Below, piece by piece: positions 44,127 through 52,898 of a stretch of DNA of 64,000 nucleotides; position 1 is the stretch's first letter, and each line of letters begins with the position of its first letter. This DNA is from Metabacillus bambusae. GTDB lineage: Bacteria; Bacillota; Bacilli; Bacillales; Bacillaceae. The stretch covers positions 1 to 64,000 of the forward strand of contig NZ_JAGDEL010000013.1 in assembly GCF_017497975.1 (NCBI RefSeq), in the 5' to 3' direction. The notes below the pieces were generated by a model that had not been told where the DNA came from, did not search any database, and saw nothing but the letters and a program-made list of their open reading frames with translations. The translations under genes and the position numbers were made by a program.

Positions 44127-44441
44127 TTATCGATCACCGCGGCCGCGAACACCGATTAGATTGTGAACATGAACATGTTCCCCTTCTTCAATAGTAGTTG
44201 TAGCGACGCCAATAGACTCCCCATATTTCAGGATTGTATCACCGATTTTAATTCGATTGAGTGCCAGTTTATGCCCGAAAGCAACATCCTCTTTAGCTAT
44301 TAATGTACATGTTTGATCTTCAATTTGAAATGTTAATACCTCACCCTTATTAATCGAGCGCAGCAATGTGACAACGTTATCATTCTGATTCATGACAATA
44401 CATGAAACACCTGCACCAAACGTTTTCTCTTTTGTTTCCAT
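44127..44441 (-). CDS. UxaA-family dehydratase, N-terminal SAF-domain subunit
   Basis: 104 residues forming the SAF domain of altronate-type hydrolases (NDNVVTLLRSINKGEVLTF..., DVAFGHKLALNRIKIGDTILKYGESIGVATTTIEEGEHVHVHNL). In E. coli UxaA this domain is fused to the catalytic part; here, as in C. jejuni, it is a separate subunit and is first in the operon, 26 bases before the C-part. It likely clamps substrate and metal at the dimer interface. ATG 44441 follows AAAGGGAGGTAA. An AraC regulator is divergent. Confidence 0.83.
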   Translation of the reverse strand: METKEKTFGAGVSCIVMNQNDNVVTLLRSINKGEVLTFQIEDQTCTLIAKEDVAFGHKLALNRIKIGDTILKYGESIGVATTTIEEGEHVHVHNLIGVRGRGDR

Positions 44442-44576
44442 TCTTTTACCTCCCTTTCAAACTTACTTTTTTTCATTCTATCACCTACTAATTGTTATAA
44501 AAATTGCCTGAATTGACTTCTTTGTATCATATTTTGATATTATAGAAAGGAGAGATTAAGTGAGGTGGTTGAATAA

Positions 44577-45455
44577 ATGTTACCAATTCGTAAACAATTT
44601 GAATCTGAAAAATCTTTCCCATTTCATATCGTCTATAAACAAACGAAAGATCTTCAAGATGAGCTTCCAGAACATACACATGAATGGTTAGAAATTGTGA
44701 TGATTCATGAAGGAAAAGGAACCTTTTTCATTGATCAAACTTTTTATGATTTACAAAAAGATGATCTTATTATCATTCCAAGTAATACGATTCACCGTAC
44801 CATACCTGATAAGGATCATTCTCTTACCTCTACTGCTATCTTCTTTAGTCCTGCCCTACTTAATCATTCTACTTTTGGTAATAGTTTTTTATATTTGAAG
44901 ATTTTTGAGGAATCAAAAAAAGGAAAGAATTATAAGTATACGTTAGAGCATAACCACCAAACTCAATTAAATGACTACATAGATACCCTTAAGCATGAAG
45001 TGGAGACAGAAAGCCCAGACCAAGTGAATGCGATCCTATTATGGTTGCACGTGACTATGCTTCACCTTAATCGAAATTGCCTTACTTGGAAAACAGGAAT
45101 AACAAAGCAGTCTTCCTTCGGGCCAAAATGGTTTAAAGAGGCATTAATTTATATTGATCAACATTTAGATACTAGTTTAGATTTGAATTCTTTATCAAGA
45201 CGCTTTTCCGTTTCAGCCTCTCATTTTAGCCGTGTCTTTAAACAGCTAATTGGCATTAATGTAACGGATTATATTGCAATGAAGCGGATATTATTAGCAA
45301 AAGATCTACTAAGTAGTTATAATGAGAAAATTTCAACTGTGGCTGAGCAATGTGGATTTACGAGTATGCCCCATTTTTTTCGGACATTTAAGAAACTTAC
45401 GTCGATGACCCCTTCTGAGTACAGAAAAAAAATGATGATTAATATTTTGTCTTAG
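44577..45455 (+). CDS. AraC-family regulator of the fuconate operon
   Basis: 292 residues. The N-terminal cupin (ELPEHTHEWLEIVMIHEGKGTFFIDQTFYDLQKDDLIIIPSNTIHRT) has metal/ligand histidines. The C-terminal two helix-turn-helix motifs are LDLNSLSRRFSVSASHFSRVFKQLIGINVTDYIAMKRILLAKDLL and ISTVAEQCGFTSMPHFFRTFKKLTSMTPSEYRKK. It is divergent from the six-gene dehydratase-fucU operon and probably activates it with L-fucose or a derivative. ATG 44577 follows GAGGTGG. A bidirectional terminator follows. Confidence 0.88.
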   Translation: MLPIRKQFESEKSFPFHIVYKQTKDLQDELPEHTHEWLEIVMIHEGKGTFFIDQTFYDLQKDDLIIIPSNTIHRTIPDKDHSLTSTAIFFSPALLNHSTFGNSFLYLKIFEESKKGKNYKYTLEHNHQTQLNDYIDTLKHEVETESPDQVNAILLWLHVTMLHLNRNCLTWKTGITKQSSFGPKWFKEALIYIDQHLDTSLDLNSLSRRFSVSASHFSRVFKQLIGINVTDYIAMKRILLAKDLLSSYNEKISTVAEQCGFTSMPHFFRTFKKLTSMTPSEYRKKMMINILS

Positions 45456-45473
45456 TTCATTTAAAGGTGAAAA

Positions 45474-45510
45474 AATCCTCATGGATGGTAGTTTCCTTTC
45501 CATGAGGATT
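45474..45510. terminator. Bidirectional rho-independent terminator
   Basis: AATCCTCATGGA and TCCATGAGGATT pair perfectly around a 13-base loop between convergent genes. Confidence 0.85.
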
Positions 45511-45539
45511 ATAAAGGTAAAACGGGCATATGTGTAAGA

Positions 45540-46544
45540 TTATCTAAGTTCTTTTTTTGTATTCGGTCCAACAATTCCATCTACTGCTAGACCACGTGCC
45601 TTTTGGAATTGACGGACTGCTTTATCCGTGTTTTGACCAAAAATTCCGTCCAGGCCTTTTGTATTGTACCCCTTAGCAGTAAGAATACGTTGAAGTTCTT
45701 TTACAGAACCACCTTTGCTTCCTTTTTTAAGGATGCCGCTTTTGGCTAGGTCTGACCCTTTTGAAGGTGATGAGGGAGATGTTGGCTTTGTCACTGTGGT
45801 TCCTCCAAGTGCTTTTCTTGTTGCAGGGCCGACTATGCCATCTACAGTAAGACGTCGGGCCTTTTGAAATTGGCGGACTGCAGATTCTGTATTTTGACCA
45901 AATACACCATCTATCCCTTTTGTGCTAAACCCTAGAGAAGTAAGCTTCCTCTGAAGCTCTTCAACAGCAGGTCCCCTGTTCCCTTTTTTGAGAGTGTATC
46001 CATTTGCCGTAGCTGGAACTGAGCTTTCAGTTACTTTATATCCGTAAGAAACCGCTATTGAATCAAATGATTTCCCTGAAGTTGTGATTATAACAGGTGT
46101 ATTAACAGGCACTTGATTGAACAGCCATTCCACCTCGTTATCATACATCCGTACACAACCGCTACTCACATAACCACCAATTGAATTAGGGTTGTTGTTG
46201 CCATGTATCGCATAGGTCGTGCCCCATGTTCCCTTAGCATTTAATCCAAGCCACCTATTACCAAGCGGATTACGTGGGTCACCACCTGGAATTCCCCCTG
46301 TGTAATAAGGTCTACTCTTAATCTTGTTTACAATTTTAAATTTTCCCTCTGGTGTTAAGGATTGACTCCTTCCTGTCCCTACCTTAAACACTTTTTTTAG
46401 TTGATTATTTTCATAATAAGCTAGTTGATTGTTTGACTTATTAATGATAATAAATTTGCTACCTGCTGCAGAACCAGAAGATACCCCTACACTACAAAAC
46501 ATCAGAATTGCCAACACAAATAGAAAAAACCATTTTTTAATCAA
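45540..46544 (-). CDS. L,D-transpeptidase with two peptidoglycan-binding domains
   Basis: 334 residues. A signal peptide (about 1-28, WFFLFVLAILMFCSVGVSSG) is followed by a YkuD domain with His114 (AIHGNNN) and the catalytic Cys130 (SSGCVRM). Two PG_binding_1 domains follow (about 185-245 and 272-334), each with GPAVEELQRKL / GGSVKELQRIL and the repeated DG(I/V)FGQNT..AVRQFQKARGL block. The second and third parts of the protein are near repeats of each other. It cross-links or anchors at peptidoglycan stem peptides. TTG 46544 follows AAGGGGGG by 7 bases. It splits the two fucose operons but shows no metabolic link. Confidence 0.92.
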   Translation of the reverse strand: MIKKWFFLFVLAILMFCSVGVSSGSAAGSKFIIINKSNNQLAYYENNQLKKVFKVGTGRSQSLTPEGKFKIVNKIKSRPYYTGGIPGGDPRNPLGNRWLGLNAKGTWGTTYAIHGNNNPNSIGGYVSSGCVRMYDNEVEWLFNQVPVNTPVIITTSGKSFDSIAVSYGYKVTESSVPATANGYTLKKGNRGPAVEELQRKLTSLGFSTKGIDGVFGQNTESAVRQFQKARRLTVDGIVGPATRKALGGTTVTKPTSPSSPSKGSDLAKSGILKKGSKGGSVKELQRILTAKGYNTKGLDGIFGQNTDKAVRQFQKARGLAVDGIVGPNTKKELR

Positions 46545-46750
46545 CTCTGTTCCCCCCTTAGTTGTTAATACACTTTATAAGACGATATATATTCTGAAAT
46601 TGTTTGGTTAATTTACAATATTTTGAAAATATAATCAATTCCGATAAAGTAGCTACATACAACCATAGCGTTTTTTATCCACTCCCATCGTTGATAAATC
46701 ATTATCTGGCTGAAATGTTACTCATTCCTTTTTAGGTACAAGGAAAGCAT

Positions 46751-46788
46751 AAAAAAGAGGCTGACTCTTTTATGAGCCAGCCTCTTTT
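46751..46788 (-). terminator. Rho-independent terminator of the fucosidase operon
   Basis: AAGAGGCTGaCTC and GAGcCAGCCTCTT pair (one mismatch) and on the minus strand end in TTTTTT. It lies just past the SGNH hydrolase stop. Confidence 0.85.
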
Positions 46789-46798
46789 CCCTATAATC

Positions 46799-47422
46799 TT
46801 ATTTTAGTCGTTCTTCAAACGCTCGAAGCCAAGTAGTTGCCATCAACATATTTCCCGTGGAATTCATGTGAACGCCGTCTGTAGTTAGCTTATAATTGTT
46901 TTCAGCTTGTAAATACTTGATAAATGCCTGATGCGTTGGAACGATTGTTGCATCGAATTGTTGAGCAAGATTAGTTACGATCTCTACATAATCTTTTAAC
47001 ATCTTATTTCCGGTGGACTCTATATCTTCCTCAATAATCGTTGGTTCCATTAATACAATTTGTGCGTTGGTTTCTTCTTTTACTTGTGTTAATAACTTTA
47101 CGTAAACTTGGTGAAATATCTCAGGAGTTACTTGCTCAATTTCAGGACGGTCAAGCTGTCTCCATACATCATTTATTCCAATTGAAATCGAAACATAATC
47201 TGGTTGATGGGCAATGACATCCGTTTGCCATCTTGCAGCTAGGTCAGTGACTCTGTCTCCGCCGATTCCTGTATTAACAATTTGATAGTTAGTAGATGGA
47301 TACGTTGTCACCAAGTAATCATGTAAAATTCTTACATACCCATATCCTAGACCCTCTTGATCTTCTCGTCTTCCACAATCTGTAATACTATCCCCTATTA
47401 ATAAAATTTTTTTCGTTGCCAT
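46799..47422 (-). CDS. GDSL/SGNH-family esterase (acetylesterase-like)
   Basis: 207 residues. Block I GDSITD holds the catalytic Ser12; block III GIND and the C-terminal block DGVHMNSTGN supply the Asp and His. There is no signal peptide, so it acts in the cytoplasm. It is the last gene of the fucosidase operon, and the small SGNH size resembles rhamnogalacturonan or sugar acetylesterases that remove O-acetyl groups from imported oligosaccharides (inference). ATG 47422 follows AAGGAGATT. Confidence 0.83.
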   Translation of the reverse strand: MATKKILLIGDSITDCGRREDQEGLGYGYVRILHDYLVTTYPSTNYQIVNTGIGGDRVTDLAARWQTDVIAHQPDYVSISIGINDVWRQLDRPEIEQVTPEIFHQVYVKLLTQVKEETNAQIVLMEPTIIEEDIESTGNKMLKDYVEIVTNLAQQFDATIVPTHQAFIKYLQAENNYKLTTDGVHMNSTGNMLMATTWLRAFEERLK

Positions 47423-47479
47423 CCTCTAATCTCCTTATTTACTATTAGTAATTTAAGATATTTATAATGTCACAGTTTA

Positions 47480-49777
47480 TTATTTTACACTTATTGTATA
47501 AATACCTGCTCGTTCTGTAGGAAAACTGATTATTCTATTATTTTTTTCATTTAGAACATTCACTTTTTCGTTATTTCTATCTATTAGATTAAACGGACCC
47601 ATCCAGTTTATTTTGCACTCATTTCCACATAAAGAATGAACCACTACCTTCTTAACTGATCCATTATTCCAATATAAATCAATCTCAAAGCCACCCCTAG
47701 CCTTTATCCCTTTCACATATCCCTTTACCCATTTTTCAGGTAGCGCAGGGAGGAAATGAAGAACACCCACATGGCTTTGTAAAAGCATTTCAGCTATTCC
47801 TGCCGTTCCGCCAAAATTTCCATCGATTTGAAATGGCGGATGATTATCAAATAGATTCGGAAGTGTAGAATGTTTTAGCATTTCTAAAATATTTGTATAA
47901 GCAAGCTCACCATCCTCCAACCTTGCCCACATATTGATAATCCATGCACGACTCCAACCGGTATGACCACCGCCATTTTCAAGACGCCTTTCCAATGTCT
48001 TTCTCGCAGCCTTCGCAAGTTCAGGAGTTTCAGAAACAGTAATTTGCTTTCCTGGATGTAGGGCAAATAAGTGTGAAATATGACGATGACCTGGTTCAGC
48101 CTCTTCATAATCTTCAAGCCATTCTTGAATTTGACCGTATTTACCGATTTTAGGTTTAGGAATACGCTCTAAAACCTCGCCCAATTGTCCCCTAAATTCT
48201 TTATCTATCCCAATTATCTCACTTGCTTCAATACAAGCATGAAATAAATCGTATAGAATCTGATTGTCCATAGATGGCCCAATACACAATGTTCCCTTTT
48301 CTCCATTAGGCAGTATATAAGTATTTTCAGGTGAAACTGATGGACTTGTAACAAGGTATCCACCTTTTATTTCAACTAAAAAGTCCAAAAAGAATTCTGC
48401 CGACTCTTTCATCGTTTCATAGCTCTTTTCAAGAAAGACTTTGTCACAAGTAAACTGGTAATGTTCCCATAAATGAAGACAAAGCCAGGCTGCCCCCATT
48501 TGCCAATAGGTTGCCGGAGGGTAGATATCCTGTGGTGCCGTATCTCCCCAAATATCGGTGTTATGATGGGCAACGAATCCATTGCATCCATACATGACCT
48601 TCGCAGTATGTCTGCCATGTGCTCGCATTCGTTCGATTAAATCAAATAATGGCTCATGGCATTCTGACAAGTTGCACACCTCAGCGTGCCAATAGTTCAT
48701 TTGTGCATTAATATTTATCGTATATTTACTATCCCAAGGTGGCCTCATTTGGTCATTCCATATTCCTTGCAGATTCACTGGAAGTGTACCAGGTCTACTG
48801 CTCGAAATCAGTAAATAGCGTCCAAACTGAAAATACAATTCAATCAACTTTTGATCTTCGTAGCCATTTTTCACCCTGTTCAGTCTTTCATCTGTTGGTA
48901 ATCGAAGAAGCTCCTTATATAATTCATCGTCGGTTAGATTTAGTTCCATTCTATTGTAAAAGCATGAATAATCCACGACATGTCGTTTTTCTAGTAGTTG
49001 AAAATCCTTCATCGCTGCAAGATCAATCTTTTTAAAGCATTCTATTTCTGGGTCAGGATGACGAAAGGTTGTTTCTGCGGCTAACAATAACGTAACCGAG
49101 TCAGCCTCACGAACGATAAGATGTTCTCCGATTGTATCAACTGTTCCACCTTCTGCAAGAGCAGATAAAATAACGGAAAAATCAGAACCGTCTTTACCAC
49201 CACAGTTCCCCTTCATAACGAGATTATTGTTTCTTTTTGAAAATAAGTCCTCTATGTATCTATTTCGATCTCTTGAAAGTCTGGCTGTAAAAGAGATGGA
49301 AGCTTTTTTGTCTGCTGTAAGGCGAATCACCGTTACTTGGTCTGGGTAGCTGGAGAACATTACTCTCTTAAATTTTGTATCTTTATAAGAATATTCAACT
49401 GATACTCGTGCATTTTTCAAATCAAGCTCCCTCTTGTATTCTCCGATCCCATCATGACCAAAATCCAAATAAAGATCACCAAGTGTCATATAGTGTCTCT
49501 GAGTATCTGGTGTTCCTGATAAGGCATAGGTTGCTAATTGCTCGGCTTCATTTAGCTTACCTTCCATTAATAGCGCTCTAATTCTAGGGAGATTTTCTAA
49601 GGCATCTGGATTGTTGCGATCTCTGAATCCCCCATACCAGACAGATTCTTCATTTAACTGAATTTGCTCTACAGTTGTTTTCCCATAGATCATTGCCCCT
49701 AATCGTCCATTACCTATTGGCAGTGCTTCATTCCAATTATCTGCGGGTTTATTAAACCAAATGACATTTTTATTCAT
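47480..49777 (-). CDS. GH95-family alpha-L-fucosidase-like enzyme (copy 1)
   Basis: 765 residues. [21 protein letters not shown] is the GH95 start. The catalytic barrel block [32 protein letters not shown] contains the Asn-x-Asn pair that holds water in the characterised fucosidase; SPSVSPEN (general acid Glu) and FQIDGNFGG (Asp) are also present. GH95 enzymes cleave alpha-1,2-L-fucosyl links or, in some members, alpha-L-galactosyl links; specificity cannot be read here. No signal peptide, so it acts on imported oligosaccharides. ATG 49777. It lies between the amidohydrolase and esterase genes in the operon. Confidence 0.88.
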   Translation of the reverse strand: MNKNVIWFNKPADNWNEALPIGNGRLGAMIYGKTTVEQIQLNEESVWYGGFRDRNNPDALENLPRIRALLMEGKLNEAEQLATYALSGTPDTQRHYMTLGDLYLDFGHDGIGEYKRELDLKNARVSVEYSYKDTKFKRVMFSSYPDQVTVIRLTADKKASISFTARLSRDRNRYIEDLFSKRNNNLVMKGNCGGKDGSDFSVILSALAEGGTVDTIGEHLIVREADSVTLLLAAETTFRHPDPEIECFKKIDLAAMKDFQLLEKRHVVDYSCFYNRMELNLTDDELYKELLRLPTDERLNRVKNGYEDQKLIELYFQFGRYLLISSSRPGTLPVNLQGIWNDQMRPPWDSKYTININAQMNYWHAEVCNLSECHEPLFDLIERMRAHGRHTAKVMYGCNGFVAHHNTDIWGDTAPQDIYPPATYWQMGAAWLCLHLWEHYQFTCDKVFLEKSYETMKESAEFFLDFLVEIKGGYLVTSPSVSPENTYILPNGEKGTLCIGPSMDNQILYDLFHACIEASEIIGIDKEFRGQLGEVLERIPKPKIGKYGQIQEWLEDYEEAEPGHRHISHLFALHPGKQITVSETPELAKAARKTLERRLENGGGHTGWSRAWIINMWARLEDGELAYTNILEMLKHSTLPNLFDNHPPFQIDGNFGGTAGIAEMLLQSHVGVLHFLPALPEKWVKGYVKGIKARGGFEIDLYWNNGSVKKVVVHSLCGNECKINWMGPFNLIDRNNEKVNVLNEKNNRIISFPTERAGIYTISVK

Positions 49778-49795
49778 GGTTGCTTCTTACCTTTC

Positions 49796-50626
49796 TTATT
49801 TTATTGAATAAAATCTAGAACAGTTCTCCCCAAGTATCAGATTCTCAGATTCAGGAGCAAATCGTTTTACATAATCCAAGACAATTTCCATGACTGTTTC
49901 ATAGCGATTACTAACTGTGCAAACCGGCCAATCAGAGCCAATCATCATTCTATCTGGCCCAAACGAATTAAACACAACATCTAGATATGCATTAAAGTCC
50001 CTTTTTCCCCAATTCTTCCAATCAGCCTCTGTCACCATGCCCGACAGTTTCACATAAACGTTTTTGTATTTTGCTAATTTTGTAAGATCATTATTCCATG
50101 GCGAAATGACTTTATTCTTTATATCAGGCTTACCGATATGATCTAATACAAAGGGCTGTTTCGGGAATTTTTCAACAAGCTCAATTGCATAAGGAATATG
50201 CTTTGGAAACAGCAAGAGATCAAATGTAAGGCCAAAATCATTTAGTGCACGGATCCCTCTCTGAAAATCGTCTCTTAGCATAAATTGATCATCTGCTTCA
50301 TCATGGATCACATGGCGAATTCCTTTAAGATAGAGATTATCAGAGAAATGTTTCAGTTGTTTTGTCACATCTGGTGAACATAGGTCAACCCAGCCCACAA
50401 CTCCCTTGATATACTCATATTTTTGCGCTAATTCTAATAGCCAGCTTGTTTCCTCTAAGCTTTGTCTAGCTTGTACAGCAATGGAGCCGTCAAAATTTAG
50501 ATGTTGTAATTGCTTTTCAAGATCTCCAGGTAAAAAGTCACGTCGCAATTCAGACATGTCTTTACTAATCCAGCCATATTCTTTTTCGTTGTAGATCCAA
50601 AAATGTTGATGTGCATCAATTTTCAT
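49796..50626 (-). CDS. Amidohydrolase-2 family lactonase (L-fuconolactonase-like)
   Basis: 276 residues. The N-terminal HQHFW motif (His6, His8) and the C-terminal GSDWPVC block (active-site Asp) place it in the amidohydrolase family that includes L-fuconolactonase and L-rhamnono-lactonase. It would open the lactone formed by the aldose 1-dehydrogenase, giving L-fuconate or L-galactonate. It sits between the two dehydrogenases and the first GH95 gene. ATG 50626. Other substrates (2-pyrone-4,6-dicarboxylate, decarboxylations) are less likely in this context. Confidence 0.85.
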   Translation of the reverse strand: MKIDAHQHFWIYNEKEYGWISKDMSELRRDFLPGDLEKQLQHLNFDGSIAVQARQSLEETSWLLELAQKYEYIKGVVGWVDLCSPDVTKQLKHFSDNLYLKGIRHVIHDEADDQFMLRDDFQRGIRALNDFGLTFDLLLFPKHIPYAIELVEKFPKQPFVLDHIGKPDIKNKVISPWNNDLTKLAKYKNVYVKLSGMVTEADWKNWGKRDFNAYLDVVFNSFGPDRMMIGSDWPVCTVSNRYETVMEIVLDYVKRFAPESENLILGENCSRFYSIK

Positions 50627-50657
50627 AAAAACTTGACACCTCTCTTCCCTAATCGTG

Positions 50658-51671
50658 TTATCTTTCGACCATCGCCTTAATCACATTTGACTCTGGTAAA
50701 AGCCAGCTATCAAACTCTTCAGCCATCTCATTAAATGAACATCGATGTGTAATTAAGGATTCTAAAACAATCCTTGAGGATTTTACCGCTTCCATTACAT
50801 TGCTAAAGTCTTCTTTCGTAGCATTCCGACTCCCCATCAGCGTGAGCTCTTTTTTATGAAAATCTGGATCATGGAATATTATGTCACCCTTTACCAAGCC
50901 AACATAAACTAATGTTCCTCCATGTGCTACGTATTGAAAAGCTTGATTCATAGATGGTCTGTTTCCTGTTGCATCAAAGACAATACTTGGTAAATCCCCA
51001 TTTGTGATTTCTAATAATTGCTGGATTGGATCATTTTTTGCATTTACTGTTTCATCTACATTTGCAAAGCTTCGACAAAACGCTAGCCTTTCATCATTAA
51101 TATCCATTGCGATGACATATGCCCCACGATATTTTGCAAAGGCCATGACTCCTAACCCTATTGGGCCTGCTCCTACCACAACTACTTGGTCACCTTTCTT
51201 TAAGGATGAACGCCTTACCGCATGTGCACCAATCGACATGGGTTCTAGCATTGCAGCTTCATCAAGAGAAATTCCATTTGTCTTAATCAAATGAGTTACT
51301 GGTACAGCTAGTGTTTCGCACATACCTCCATCCCGATGAACCCCGATGACATTCATTTCTGTACAGCAATTCGTTTTCCCTGTTCTACAAGCAATACATT
51401 TTCCACAATGCAAATATGGAATAAAAGCAACTTGATCACCTTTTCTTAGCCCGCTATCATTCTCTTCAACATCTTCAATGATTCCTGATAATTCATGACC
51501 TAGAATCCTAGGGTATGTAAAAAAAGGTTGATTTCCTTTATAGGCATGGATATCTGTTCCACAGATCCCGATTCTCTTTATGGTGATCAAAGCTTCTCCG
51601 CCTCTTAAAACAGGCTTTTCTGTTTCAATGATTTTGAAATGGTTAGGTTTTTCACAAACGATTGCTTTCAT
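50658..51671 (-). CDS. Zinc-dependent dehydrogenase, L-galactonate dehydrogenase (LgoD)-like
   Basis: 337 residues of the MDR family. Catalytic zinc ligands: Cys37 (GICGTDIHA), His59-Glu60 (LGHE). Structural zinc cysteines: CGKCIACRTGKTNCC. The cofactor loop is GAGPIGLGVMA. The segments IGVHRDGG, DPDFHKKELTLMGSRNAT and the NQPFFTYPR loop match, by recall, E. coli YjjN (LgoD, L-galactonate 5-dehydrogenase) more than RspB. It may act on L-galactonate, the 6-hydroxy analogue of L-fuconate, or on L-fuconate. Operon neighbours: AKR upstream (16 bases), lactonase downstream. ATG 51671 follows GGGAGGTAA. Confidence 0.8.
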   Translation of the reverse strand: MKAIVCEKPNHFKIIETEKPVLRGGEALITIKRIGICGTDIHAYKGNQPFFTYPRILGHELSGIIEDVEENDSGLRKGDQVAFIPYLHCGKCIACRTGKTNCCTEMNVIGVHRDGGMCETLAVPVTHLIKTNGISLDEAAMLEPMSIGAHAVRRSSLKKGDQVVVVGAGPIGLGVMAFAKYRGAYVIAMDINDERLAFCRSFANVDETVNAKNDPIQQLLEITNGDLPSIVFDATGNRPSMNQAFQYVAHGGTLVYVGLVKGDIIFHDPDFHKKELTLMGSRNATKEDFSNVMEAVKSSRIVLESLITHRCSFNEMAEEFDSWLLPESNVIKAMVER

Positions 51672-51686
51672 GTTATTACCTCCCTT

Positions 51687-52619
51687 TTATCGTTGATACT
51701 CACTACTACCGCTTGGCCATGTTTTATTATGAATTGGCTCTAGAATAGTTAGCACTTCTTGAAGAAGTTCTAAATCGATTGGTTCATTTGCCCAGGTAAT
51801 ATTCTTTTTGATATTTTCCACATTTGCGGTACTGACCAAAGTTGTTGGTATCTTTCCGTTTGCTACTGAGTACTGAATCGCTAACTTTGAGAGCTCTTCT
51901 CCTTGCTGTTTACAATAATCAGCTGCTCGTTTGCAGGTTTCAATGATGTCACGTGATGCAGGATGCCACTCAGGTACACTTCGCTGACTAAGTAATCCCA
52001 TTGATAAAGGGGAGGCATTGATCAATCCGACTTGCTTTTGTTCCAAAAGAGGAAGGATATTTAACAAAGAGGAATCATTCAAGGAATAATGACAATATGA
52101 CAGAATGACATCAAGACTTTTTTGTTTAAGAACCTTTTCAAAAATCGATAACGGTAAACCTGATACCCCGAAAAATCGAATTTTACCTTGCTCCTTCAAT
52201 TGTTGAAGTGCGGGAATGCCCTCCTCCATGATCTGATCAAAAGAAGCAAATTCGATGTCATGCAAAAGTAAAATATCAATATAATCTGTGGAGAGCCTTT
52301 TCAAGCTTTCTTCTAAACTATTTATTATCCGATTCTTCGAAAAGTCAAATTCATTTTCTCCGTATCGTCCTGCTTTAGTAGATAGAATAAATTTCTCACG
52401 AGAGATTTCTTTAATCGCTTTTCCAAGTACAGTTTCAGCTTTCATTAATCCATAATAGGGTGAAACATCGATTAAATTTATTCCCAGATCTACTGCTGTA
52501 TGAACCGTTCTAATCCCTTCGGTTTCATCTATGTTTCGGAATACAGATCCTAATGATGATGCCCCATAACTTAGAGTTGAGACTTCTAGATTGGTTTTCC
52601 CAAGTTTTCTATATTTCAT
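51687..52619 (-). CDS. Aldo/keto reductase, probable L-fucose/L-galactose 1-dehydrogenase
   Basis: 310 residues. LGKTNLEVSTLSYGASSLGS at the start, VDLGINLIDVSPYYGLMKAE (Asp, Tyr), ILSTKAG (Lys) and DILLLHDIEFA (His) form the catalytic set. The sequence resembles D-threo-aldose/L-galactose dehydrogenases, which oxidise C1 of L-fucose and L-galactose to the lactone with NAD(P)+. In the operon it precedes the zinc dehydrogenase and a lactonase, the expected order for oxidation then hydrolysis. A cre lies at the ribosome-site edge. ATG 52619 follows AAGGAGGAATC. Confidence 0.83.
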   Translation of the reverse strand: MKYRKLGKTNLEVSTLSYGASSLGSVFRNIDETEGIRTVHTAVDLGINLIDVSPYYGLMKAETVLGKAIKEISREKFILSTKAGRYGENEFDFSKNRIINSLEESLKRLSTDYIDILLLHDIEFASFDQIMEEGIPALQQLKEQGKIRFFGVSGLPLSIFEKVLKQKSLDVILSYCHYSLNDSSLLNILPLLEQKQVGLINASPLSMGLLSQRSVPEWHPASRDIIETCKRAADYCKQQGEELSKLAIQYSVANGKIPTTLVSTANVENIKKNITWANEPIDLELLQEVLTILEPIHNKTWPSGSSEYQR

Positions 52620-52634
52620 CGTGATTCCTCCTTT

Positions 52635-52648
52635 TTAAAGCGTTTTCA
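52635..52648 (-). promoter_or_regulatory. cre-like site before the aldose dehydrogenase gene
   Basis: On the minus strand TGAAAACGCTTTAA matches the cre consensus at 13 of 14 positions. It overlaps the region just upstream of the ribosome site, where CcpA binding would block elongation or initiation. Confidence 0.55.
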
Positions 52649-52755
52649 AAATTTTAACACGAGTTTCAAGGTATAAAAATGACTTATTCTGATGTTTTTA
52701 TACCTTTTCATGTTATCTATCAAAAGATACCGATCACTCTAGTAAAAATAATAAA

Positions 52756-52873
52756 AGGGTGACCTCAAAAACAAAGGTTCAAACCCCTCCACCACAGAAT
52801 GTAGCTTCTTAAAAGTTGAAAGGAACTATATTAGTGATGTTGAGAGGTGTCAGTCCTTTTAAGTCGCCCTTTA
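52756..52873 (-). other. Structured intergenic segment, likely terminator
   Basis: AAAGGGtGAC (about 52756-52765) and GTCgCCCTTT (about 52864-52873) close a stem with a 100-base loop; on the minus strand it is followed by TTATTATTTTT. An inner hairpin GGTTTGAACC is possible. It sits between the second GH95 gene and the AKR gene, so it may partly terminate the long operon. Confidence 0.45.
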
Positions 52874-52898
52874 GCTTATTATCAAATCTATTGTTCAA

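Noticed and set aside
52770-52800. Sequence resembling a tRNA 3' end (GGTTCAAACCCCTCCACCA) on the plus strand
   Set aside because: The T stem would have only two pairs, no other tRNA arms precede it and no integrase is nearby; treated as chance.
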